Origin: Paludibacteraceae bacterium
GTDB lineage: Bacteria; Bacteroidota; Bacteroidia; Bacteroidales; Paludibacteraceae
Length of the DNA: 38,497 nt
NCBI GenBank assembly: GCA_024401515.1
Contig: JAKSKY010000012.1
Location: 1 to 38,497 of the forward strand
Reading direction: 5' to 3'
Shown piece after piece: positions 1-6,788 of the stretch. Each line of letters opens with the position of its first letter. The stretch's first letter is position 1. A model generated the notes under the pieces. The model was not told the origin of the DNA, did no database searches, and saw nothing but the letters and a program-made list of their open reading frames with translations. The translations under genes and the position numbers were made by a program.

Positions 1-321
1 CAGAAATTAAGTAAACTAAAATATTAACATATACGCATTGACTATTATTTGCGTTCTCCTGAAAAGCCTGGAAACTTTAGATTGGAATAAGAACACAAAA
101 AATAGTGGTTAGGCAATTCTCTGTGATAGCAGGGAGTGTGCCTTATCGCTCTTTATAAGAGTTCAATGTTTGTGCCTTTGGGCATGAGCATGTCTTATAG
201 AGCGATGAGGTTTCATTCCAGGCTGCCTCGGAGAACGCATAAGAAGGCTCATGCCCTTCTTGTGTTCTGACGTAAGTGGTAGATCGATGCACCAGTTGAT
301 TGGTAATGATTTATCACGAAG
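1..321. other. Non-coding region upstream of the R-M module
   Basis: I find no credible gene here. The possible open frames on either strand overlap the methyltransferase gene and resemble no family. No clear TAnnTTTG promoter box is visible. The main content is a long imperfect inverted repeat (141-160 with 193-210) and a second 10-base inverted repeat (180-189 with 247-256), listed separately. The region probably holds the promoter and control elements of the module. Confidence 0.5.
141..256. repeat. Interlocking inverted repeats upstream of the R-M genes
   Basis: Bases 141-160 are complementary to 193-210 over 18 pairs, with one G-U (or T/C) mismatch and a 2-base bulge at 153-154. Within the loop, 180-189 (GGGCATGAGC) is exactly complementary to 247-256 (GCTCATGCCC). 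The two pairings cross, so as RNA they would form a pseudoknot or two alternative folds. No T-tract follows, so this is not a plain terminator. An operator or a structured leader are both possible; function is inferred only from position, 66 bases before the methyltransferase start. Confidence 0.5.
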
Positions 322-2895
322 ATGGAAAAAAAGAGTGTCAAATACGATATATCCGATGATGAGGTTCAGTACGTGTCGGAATCTCGAAGACGTTATGGAC
401 GGCTGCATACCTATATTAGTTTGTTTAGTAGTGCTGGCGTGGGATGCTTTGGCTTCAAACAAGAGGGGTTTCATTGTGTGGCGACGGTGGAGTTGCTTGA
501 TCGAAGACTTAAGATTCAAAAGTTCAATCGCAAATGCAGCGTGGAAAGTGGTTATGTCTGCGGAGATATGACCAAACAAGAAACGAAGGATAAGGTATTT
601 AATCAGATAAAACTATGGCATGATTTTTTCCTTGTTGACGATATAGATGTGGTAATAGCTACACCTCCTTGTCAAGGAATGTCTGTTGCTAATCACAAGA
701 AAAAAGACGAGAAGAAGCGTAACTCTCTTGTTGTGGAATCCATTCGTATGGTCAATCAAATTAAGCCTCGTTACTTTGTGTTTGAGAATGTAAGGGCGTT
801 CCTCACAACTTTGTGTACTGATGTGGATGGACAGGACAAACCAATACGCGAGGCGATAAACAACAATCTTTCCGGAAACTACAACATTCTCTTTAATGTG
901 CTGAACTTCAAGGATTATGGGAATCCTTCAAGCCGCACACGTACCCTTGTAATTGGCGTGCGCAAGGACTTGAAGGAGATAACGCCATACGATCTATTCC
1001 CAACGAAGCAACCAGAAAGAACACTTCGAGAGGTCATTGGGCATCTGCCTCCATTGCATACTATGGGCGAGATTTGGAACGAGGATATTTACCATAACTT
1101 CCGCAATTATGACCCGAAGATGGTGGCATGGATAGAGAATATCAAGGAAGGGCAATCTGCTTTTGACAATACGGAGCCAGAGCGACTGCCTCATACCATC
1201 AAGAATGGAATGCGAATCTTCAATGCGCAGAAGAATGGCGACAAATACACACGTCAGTATTGGGATAAGGTCCCCCCTTGTATCCATACGAGAAACGATA
1301 TTATGGCGAGTCAGAATACGGTTCACCCTGTAGATAATCGCGTGTTCAGCATTCGAGAAGTAATGCTTATGATGTCCGTCCCAAATGATTTCCAATGGTC
1401 GGAGGCTTCATTTGAGCAACTTAATGCCTTGCCATTAGCCGACAAGAAGGCATTCTTGAAGAAAGAAGAGATGAACATCCGACAGAATCTTGGAGAGGCT
1501 GTCCCTACAGTTATCTTCAAGCAGGTAGCCCATAATGTTCGAAAGATTGATGCCAGAAGAAGTTTAACCGAATCCGACATCGAGAACCTAATTAGTGAGA
1601 ATCATCTTGTTGTTCAAGATAATCTGCTCCGTTTTATCCAACATGCAACATCGTACAGTTTTGCCGAGTTAAGTAAGATTGCAGAACTCGCTAATGCTCA
1701 ACGCGAGAATAATGCTGCTTTTTACACACGTCAGGATATATGTTACACAATCATCAAGAGCCTGCCCGAGCTGAAAGAGCTTGGACAAGAGGTTCGTATA
1801 CTTGAACCATCTGTAGGTGTCGGCAACTTCCTTCCTACGCTCATTAGAAAGTACGAGAATGCAAAGAGTGTAACGATCGATGTTGTGGACATTAACGCCA
1901 ACAGCATTGAAATACTCAGAGCTCTTCTATACAAGATTACTATCCCCGAAAATATCCATATAAACTTTATCAACGATGATTTCTTATTGCATGACTTCGC
2001 TGATTGTAAGTATGATGTGGTGATCGGCAATCCTCCTTATATGAAGATAACCGGCGATAAGGATTTATTGGCAAAGTATAAGAAGGGGGTGGCAAACAAA
2101 GAGACGAATAATATCTTCTCTTTCTTTATTGAGAAATGCGTTCTTCTCGGGCGATTCGTTTCTCTGATTGTGCCGAAGAGTCTTGTCAATGCTCCGGAGT
2201 TTAACCGTACTCGTGCTCTGATGGAGCATTACAGAATGGAGCGTATCATTGACTTTGGAGAGAAAGGTTTTAAGGGAGTTAAAATAGAAACAATCAACTT
2301 CTTGTTGCGTACCGACAAAAAGCCAGCAGATACCATAGTTGAGTCATACATATCCGAGACGATTATGACAAGTGCCCAGTCGTACATCACAGATAGAACC
2401 TATCCCTATTGGTTAATTTACAGAAACGAAGCTTTCGATCTCGTGGCTGAAAAGATGCAGTTTGGTATCTTCAAGGCTTATCGAGACAGAGCTATTACTA
2501 AGAACGTAACAAAGGATTCAGGAAGTGTTCGCGTGCTAAAGTCAAGAAACATCGGAAGCAACTGCATTGAGAATATCGAGGGATACGATTGTTTCATGGA
2601 TGATGTCTCTGCTTTTGATGTAAGCAAATATTTGAACCAACCTAATTGCGTACTTCTGCCTAATTTGACGTACAATCCACGTGCTTGTTTCCTTCCAAAA
2701 AATTGTGTTGCAGACGGCTCTGTAGCTATTCTTACACTCATTGATGAAAATGAAAGCATTACAGAGAATGACCTTGCCTATTATGCCACAGATGAGTATC
2801 GACAATTTTACGCCATTGCCCGCAACAGGGCAACACGCTCTATGAACATCGACAATAATTCGGTCTTCTTCTTTGGTAAACTTAAGCAGAAATAA
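322..2895 (+). CDS. Fused C5-cytosine / N6-adenine DNA methyltransferase
   Basis: An 857-aa bifunctional modification enzyme. The N-terminal half is a C5-cytosine methyltransferase: SAM motif LFSSAG at 34-39, catalytic TPPCQG with Cys117, ENV at 155-157, an SSRTR motif near 203-207 and GEAVP at 391-395. The last is usually GNxV, so Glu replaces Asn. Residues about 210-380 would be its target-recognition domain. The C-terminal half is an N6-adenine methyltransferase of the Eco57I/TaqI type: AFYTR near 466-470, SAM motif EPSVGVGNF at 495-503, catalytic NPPY at 570-573, and a C-terminal recognition domain ending at the stop. Both catalytic sets look intact. It probably protects the two strands of an asymmetric site with different marks, as the separate HphI and MnlI methyltransferases do. 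It is followed three bases later by the nuclease gene. Mixed leucine and arginine codons differ from the host genes downstream. Confidence 0.93.
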   Translation: MEKKSVKYDISDDEVQYVSESRRRYGRLHTYISLFSSAGVGCFGFKQEGFHCVATVELLDRRLKIQKFNRKCSVESGYVCGDMTKQETKDKVFNQIKLWHDFFLVDDIDVVIATPPCQGMSVANHKKKDEKKRNSLVVESIRMVNQIKPRYFVFENVRAFLTTLCTDVDGQDKPIREAINNNLSGNYNILFNVLNFKDYGNPSSRTRTLVIGVRKDLKEITPYDLFPTKQPERTLREVIGHLPPLHTMGEIWNEDIYHNFRNYDPKMVAWIENIKEGQSAFDNTEPERLPHTIKNGMRIFNAQKNGDKYTRQYWDKVPPCIHTRNDIMASQNTVHPVDNRVFSIREVMLMMSVPNDFQWSEASFEQLNALPLADKKAFLKKEEMNIRQNLGEAVPTVIFKQVAHNVRKIDARRSLTESDIENLISENHLVVQDNLLRFIQHATSYSFAELSKIAELANAQRENNAAFYTRQDICYTIIKSLPELKELGQEVRILEPSVGVGNFLPTLIRKYENAKSVTIDVVDINANSIEILRALLYKITIPENIHINFINDDFLLHDFADCKYDVVIGNPPYMKITGDKDLLAKYKKGVANKETNNIFSFFIEKCVLLGRFVSLIVPKSLVNAPEFNRTRALMEHYRMERIIDFGEKGFKGVKIETINFLLRTDKKPADTIVESYISETIMTSAQSYITDRTYPYWLIYRNEAFDLVAEKMQFGIFKAYRDRAITKNVTKDSGSVRVLKSRNIGSNCIENIEGYDCFMDDVSAFDVSKYLNQPNCVLLPNLTYNPRACFLPKNCVADGSVAILTLIDENESITENDLAYYATDEYRQFYAIARNRATRSMNIDNNSVFFFGKLKQK

Positions 2896-2898
2896 GAT

Positions 2899-4599
2899 AT
2901 GGTAGTAGATATTGATAGTTTCCTGGATAAGTATGACGACTTCGATATTCGTCAGAACCATGATGCCCGTTATGTTGACCAAAAGTGTACGCCTGACATT
3001 GTGTGTTTTATTGCTGATTGCATCATCAGCACTTCATGTGCAACAAAACATTTCACTGTGAATGACCTTTGGGAAGAGCGTTACTTCATAGACAACTGTC
3101 GAGTGATTTTTGGTAAGCCTTCACCTTCTGATCCAAGCGCACGTAACGAGTACAATAAGGTGTTGTGCCAACCTCTGAAGTTGCTCGCATATGCCCATGT
3201 GTTACAAGTGATGTATATTGGTAAGCAACTGGATTTTTGTGTGAATGATGAAACCATGTTGGAATACATTGCCACAAAAGAGCGTAATGCTTACAGTTTT
3301 ATGCTCAAGTTCTTTATGAGAGTGGCTGAAGCAAGTGGTATCATGCGATTCTTTGAAGAATATAAATCAACTTGTGAAGCAAATCCACGGGCAGCTAAAG
3401 CTACAATTTATGAGAAGTATCATCGATTCATTTCTGCCAATACACCTTCTCATTCAAAGACGGATGTTGACCGTATTTTTCACAAGGTATTCAATCTTTA
3501 TGCTTACAGCAATATGCTTCCCGGCAGTCAATGCAAATTACTCGATTGGTACGATTTAATGTACAATAGGGTGAATTGGCGCGACAAGGATAAAAAGAAA
3601 AAGTCGTTGACTCGTGAGCAAGCTGTGAAAACTGAGATTGAGGAGATGAACCAAAATTTCTACATTGATTATCAAGTAAACAAGGCCATTCGAAAGGTAC
3701 GTCAAAGACAAGGAGAGGTGAGCGAGGTTAATGATGAATTGGCATCTGGTATTGCAACTGAGGTTCATCATATTTTCCCCAAATCGCAATTTCCTGAACT
3801 TGCTTCGTACTTCGAGAATCTCATTTTACTGACGAGTAGCCAGCATAGGCAGAAAGCCCATCCACGCAGCAACTTCCAAATTGTTGACAAAGAGTATCAG
3901 TTAGTATGTTTGATGGCGAAATCACGTACAGTAGAGAACTGCATAAAGGAAAATGGAGAGTCGTTCTATTCCAAGAAATCTTTTGTCTATGTAGTTAATA
4001 CGGGCACTGATACCGACGAACTTAACGAGTCTGCATCGTTTGATAAGATTCGTCGCTTTATCCACGAATACTACAACCTTGGAATGCATGCTACAGTTCG
4101 TGTGTATGCTGAAGTCGAACCGGCAGAAGAATACTCTCGCTTTTTGCCTTTGTATTCTTTGCGTGCAGCATGTGGAAAGTTCCTACATAACGAAACTCCA
4201 GAGATTATTGGTTGGATTGATGTGAAAAAGATTGATCCAAGTATTCCTGTTGGCGAGGATTGTTTCATTGTGAAAGCTGTTGGTGATTCGATGTTACCTG
4301 CTATTCATGATGGTGAGTATTGTGTATTCCGTCATAAGAATAGTGGTTTCCATAATGCAGATACGATGTTGTTTGAGATTCCAAATGACGATCCTGAAAC
4401 AGGTGGAGGCTACACTATCAAAGAATACATTCGTGAGAAAGTTTATGATAAAGAATGTGGATGCGAATATGTAGAATCAATTGTGCTTAAGCCTAAAAAT
4501 AACAGATATAAATCATTTGTGTTTGAAAAAGATGATTGTGGCAATGTCCAGCCTGTGGGAACACTAGTGGGGAAATTTAATGTGAAAAGTAGGGGTTAG
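2899..4599 (+). CDS. HNH restriction endonuclease fused to S24 (LexA/UmuD-like) peptidase
   Basis: A 566-aa protein, almost certainly the restriction partner of the fused methyltransferase, whose stop lies three bases upstream. Residues 1-270 resemble nothing I recognise and may bind DNA. An HNH nuclease site follows: E288, H290-H291, N307 and H316, in the spacing ExHHx15Nx8H. This is close to the published motif of the type IIS enzyme MnlI (Rx3ExHHx14Nx8H), though the leading Arg is not obvious. The C-terminus (about 415-566) is an S24 peptidase domain: LPLYSLRAACG with a Cys425-Gly426 pair, GDSM with Ser464, and Lys508 in YTIKEY. UmuD is cut at Cys24-Gly25 using Ser60 and Lys97, so the order and spacing match. 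No helix-turn-helix is seen, so it is not a phage repressor. Self-cleavage or damage-linked control of the nuclease is an inference. Confidence 0.88.
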   Translation: MVVDIDSFLDKYDDFDIRQNHDARYVDQKCTPDIVCFIADCIISTSCATKHFTVNDLWEERYFIDNCRVIFGKPSPSDPSARNEYNKVLCQPLKLLAYAHVLQVMYIGKQLDFCVNDETMLEYIATKERNAYSFMLKFFMRVAEASGIMRFFEEYKSTCEANPRAAKATIYEKYHRFISANTPSHSKTDVDRIFHKVFNLYAYSNMLPGSQCKLLDWYDLMYNRVNWRDKDKKKKSLTREQAVKTEIEEMNQNFYIDYQVNKAIRKVRQRQGEVSEVNDELASGIATEVHHIFPKSQFPELASYFENLILLTSSQHRQKAHPRSNFQIVDKEYQLVCLMAKSRTVENCIKENGESFYSKKSFVYVVNTGTDTDELNESASFDKIRRFIHEYYNLGMHATVRVYAEVEPAEEYSRFLPLYSLRAACGKFLHNETPEIIGWIDVKKIDPSIPVGEDCFIVKAVGDSMLPAIHDGEYCVFRHKNSGFHNADTMLFEIPNDDPETGGGYTIKEYIREKVYDKECGCEYVESIVLKPKNNRYKSFVFEKDDCGNVQPVGTLVGKFNVKSRG

Positions 4600-4649
4600 T
4601 ATGTGAGGGAAACTGTTTTCTTCGTGTTACCCTCATCTGTATGCTCTCC

Positions 4650-5201
4650 CTACTCTATCCCAATATACTTGTGCGTCTGAAGCGATAGCCGCCAATGTGG
4701 ATGCTCCAAGATGTATTGGACAGTCTCTTTCGTGTTTTGGCAGGAGCAAGGCTGTAGAAAATAGTGCTTCGCTTCTATTTGTGTGTGCCAACGCTCCACA
4801 TCGGCACGCTCGGTGAAAACCACCTTCACCTCGTCCGTTTGGGTTAAAATAGGCTCTTTGCCCTCTTTGGGCGATACGGTTACCCAATCTAGATTGCTGG
4901 GAACCTCGTGTGTGCCATTGGTTTCCATGGCCACCTTCTTGCCCAGGGCGTGAATCTTGTCCACCAGGCTCTCCGTCGCTTGCAAACTAGGTTCTCCACC
5001 GGTGAGAATCACCCATGGTGAGGCGTAGCCACTTACAATTTTGACGATCTCCTCCTCGCTCATCTCCGTATATGTTTCGTGCTTTGTGTCGCAGAAGGGA
5101 CACTTTAGGTTACAGCCTGAAAAACGTACGAAGACAGCGGAAGTTCCCGTATGGAACCCCTCGCCCTGAAGACTCATGAATATCTCGTTAATCCTCTTCA
5201 T
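4650..5201 (-). CDS. queE: 7-carboxy-7-deazaguanine synthase QueE
   Basis: Radical SAM enzyme that converts 6-carboxytetrahydropterin to 7-carboxy-7-deazaguanine, the ring-contraction step of queuosine precursor synthesis. The 4Fe-4S motif CNLKCPFC (Cys30, 34 and 37; CX3CX2C) follows FMSLQGEGFHTG, and the SAM-binding TGGEPSLQ segment lies mid-protein. At 183 aa it has the short length usual in this phylum. I start it at the ATG at 5201. Reading further to 5210 would need a TTG. The ATG overlaps the end of queD by 14 bases, which suggests translational coupling. It is the last gene of the que operon and converges on the restriction gene. Confidence 0.95.
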   Translation of the reverse strand: MKRINEIFMSLQGEGFHTGTSAVFVRFSGCNLKCPFCDTKHETYTEMSEEEIVKIVSGYASPWVILTGGEPSLQATESLVDKIHALGKKVAMETNGTHEVPSNLDWVTVSPKEGKEPILTQTDEVKVVFTERADVERWHTQIEAKHYFLQPCSCQNTKETVQYILEHPHWRLSLQTHKYIGIE

Positions 5202-5523
5202 AGGTGGCAATGTTACCTTCAGATTCTTGTACAGTCACCTTGTAACAGGTGTCAATTTGCTGGCAGATCCAGTAGGCGAGATTCTCCGCGGTCGGATTGA
5301 GGTCGCCCAACACGTCGTTGAGCACTTGGTGGTCCAACTTGCCCTTGATCGCCTTCTTGATGTGGGAGAAGTCCACGATCATGCCGTCCGCATTGAGCTC
5401 CTTCGCCTTGCAGTGAACCGTCACAATCCAATTGTGCCCATGAAGGTTCTCGCATTTGCTGGCGTAGGATAGTTTCAACTTGTGTGCCGCAGAAATCTCG
5501 AATCTCTTTGATATATAGTACAT
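5188..5523 (-). CDS. queD: 6-carboxy-5,6,7,8-tetrahydropterin synthase QueD
   Basis: A 111-aa member of the 6-pyruvoyl-tetrahydropterin synthase family; converts dihydroneopterin triphosphate to 6-carboxytetrahydropterin. Zinc ligands His14, His28 and His30 (HGH), nucleophile Cys24, and the Asp64-His65 pair are all visible, with a Glu near 101 in the pterin-binding position. The context (queC upstream, queE overlapping downstream) separates it from the eukaryotic-type tetrahydrobiopterin enzyme. No GTP cyclohydrolase gene is in the window, so the substrate must be supplied from elsewhere. Confidence 0.95.
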   Translation of the reverse strand: MYYISKRFEISAAHKLKLSYASKCENLHGHNWIVTVHCKAKELNADGMIVDFSHIKKAIKGKLDHQVLNDVLGDLNPTAENLAYWICQQIDTCYKVTVQESEGNIATYEED

Positions 5524-5535
5524 ATCTGTTCTGTT

Positions 5536-6189
5536 TTAATCTTCGTAAATAGTTTTGTCCTCCATTCCTGCGTCACGTAGCGCCTCCTTGCGCTCCATGC
5601 AGGTGCCGCATTTGCCGCAATGTTTTTCGCCTCCTTTGTAGCAACTCCAGGTCTGGGTGTAGTCCAACCCTAAATCCTTGCCCCTCTTCACTATGTCTGT
5701 CTTGGAGATATGGGTATAGGGTGTTACCAATGTGATGCCGTCGTAAGTGCCTGCCGCGATGGCTTGGCTCATGGCATCCGCGAATTCGGGACGACAATCC
5801 GGGTAGATGGTGTGGTCGCCGCTGTGGTTAGCCATCATGACGTGCTTCAGACCGTTGGACTCCGCCAGTCCAGCAGCAATGGCGAGCATGATCCCGTTTC
5901 GGAAAGGAACGACGGTCGATTTCATGTTCTCGTCGTCGTAGTTGCCCTCTGGAATTGCGTCCGCACCCTCCAAAAGCGAACTTTTGAAATAGGACTTCAT
6001 GAAGGAGAGGGGAATCGTCACATGTTTGATGCCTAACTTCTCGCAGTGGTATTGCGCGAAGGGAATCTCCTTGTCGTTATGGTTACTGCCGTAGTGGAAT
6101 GAGACCGCCAAGGCGATGCGCTCCTGGTACTCATAGAGCAGGGTGGTGCTATCCATACCCCCGGAAAGGATAAGAACACTATCTTTCAT
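5536..6189 (-). CDS. queC: 7-cyano-7-deazaguanine synthase QueC
   Basis: ATP-dependent enzyme that turns 7-carboxy-7-deazaguanine and ammonia into preQ0. The 217-aa protein begins with a PP-loop, LSGGMDSTT (about 8-16), and ends with four zinc cysteines: Cys183, Cys191, Cys194 and Cys197 (CGKCGTC). Both are family hallmarks. It lies 12 bases upstream of queD and 18 bases downstream of queF, consistent with a single transcript. Confidence 0.96.
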   Translation of the reverse strand: MKDSVLILSGGMDSTTLLYEYQERIALAVSFHYGSNHNDKEIPFAQYHCEKLGIKHVTIPLSFMKSYFKSSLLEGADAIPEGNYDDENMKSTVVPFRNGIMLAIAAGLAESNGLKHVMMANHSGDHTIYPDCRPEFADAMSQAIAAGTYDGITLVTPYTHISKTDIVKRGKDLGLDYTQTWSCYKGGEKHCGKCGTCMERKEALRDAGMEDKTIYED

Positions 6190-6207
6190 CGCAAATAAGG
6201 ATATGGA

Positions 6208-6681
6208 TTAAATATTATGGTTCATCATGGCCACCAAACGGGCCTGTTTCATCTCCTTGTGCGCCTCGTCCGCATAGTTGGCGAATGGATAGATGGAGAT
6301 GCCTCCTCTCGGTGTGAAGATACCTACTACCTCCAAATACCTAGGCTCCATCAGCTTCACCAAATCCTTCATGATGATATTGATGCAATCCTCGTGGAAA
6401 TCTCCGTGGTTACGGAAACTGAAAAGGTAGAGTTTCAAGGATTTGCTCTCCACCATTCTCTCTCCTGGAATGTAGTTGATGATGATTTTCGCAAAATCAG
6501 GTTGTCCGGTCTTGGGACATAGACTGGTGAACTCGGGACAATTCAATGTGACAAGGTAGTCTTGTTCCGGATGTTTGTTCACGAAAGTCTCCAATACTTG
6601 TGGCGCGTAATCGGTTGGATAAACCGTCTTCTTGTCGCCTAATAGGGTTACCCCCTCCAATTCATTCTCTGTTCTAGACAT
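6208..6681 (-). CDS. queF: NADPH-dependent preQ0 reductase QueF
   Basis: Reduces the nitrile of preQ0 to the aminomethyl group of preQ1, the last step before insertion into tRNA. The 157-aa protein has the short, single-domain form. Catalytic Cys55 lies in [14 protein letters not shown] with Asp62 close by, followed by the family motif [20 protein letters not shown] (Glu78 binds substrate). It is the first gene of queF-queC-queD-queE. Its presence means the cluster makes preQ1 for tRNA rather than stopping at preQ0. tgt and queA are not in the window. Confidence 0.95.
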   Translation of the reverse strand: MSRTENELEGVTLLGDKKTVYPTDYAPQVLETFVNKHPEQDYLVTLNCPEFTSLCPKTGQPDFAKIIINYIPGERMVESKSLKLYLFSFRNHGDFHEDCINIIMKDLVKLMEPRYLEVVGIFTPRGGISIYPFANYADEAHKEMKQARLVAMMNHNI

Positions 6682-6727
6682 AGTATTTAGTTATAAGAGG
6701 AAATACGTTAAAGCTCTCAATTTTCTG

Positions 6728-6735
6728 CAAAGATA
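6728..6735 (-). promoter_or_regulatory. Candidate -7 promoter box of the que operon
   Basis: Read on the minus strand, these bases are TATCTTTG, matching the Bacteroidetes -7 consensus TAnnTTTG, about 46 bases before the queF start. No TTTG stands at the -33 distance; that space is filled by an AT-rich TTAAG repeat, as it is before topA. Confidence 0.55.
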
Positions 6736-6740
6736 GTAAA

Positions 6741-6771
6741 TAATTAAGAATTAAGAGTTAAGAATTAAGAA
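6741..6771. repeat. AT-rich TTAAGA/GTTAAG intergenic repeat
   Basis: A run of near-repeats built from AATTAAG and GTTAAGA units just upstream of the que promoter box. A closely similar run sits at 31424-31471 in the same position relative to the topA promoter box. The pattern also continues into the 3' end of the MATE gene (about 6793-6807). Confidence 0.5.
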
Positions 6772-6788
6772 ACATAAGTTCAGCGAAG

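Noticed and set aside
163-579. Minus-strand reading frame overlapping the start of the methyltransferase gene
   Set aside because: No recognisable family, and it runs antisense through the conserved SAM-binding region. It is best explained as a shadow of the real gene.
2899-4599. Reading the S24 domain as a phage repressor or standalone UmuD
   Set aside because: No helix-turn-helix is visible and the domain is continuous with the HNH nuclease in one reading frame.
4604-4635. TGAGGG/CCCTCA inverted repeat between the converging nuclease gene and queE
   Set aside because: Only six clear pairs with a 20-base loop and no T-tract on either strand; too weak to call a terminator.
4650-6681. que cluster as part of a DNA 7-deazaguanine modification (Dpd-type) system linked to the neighbouring R-M genes
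   Set aside because: No DpdA or other dpd genes are present and QueF makes preQ1, which points to ordinary tRNA queuosine. Adjacency to the R-M module is on the opposite strand with a clear change in composition.
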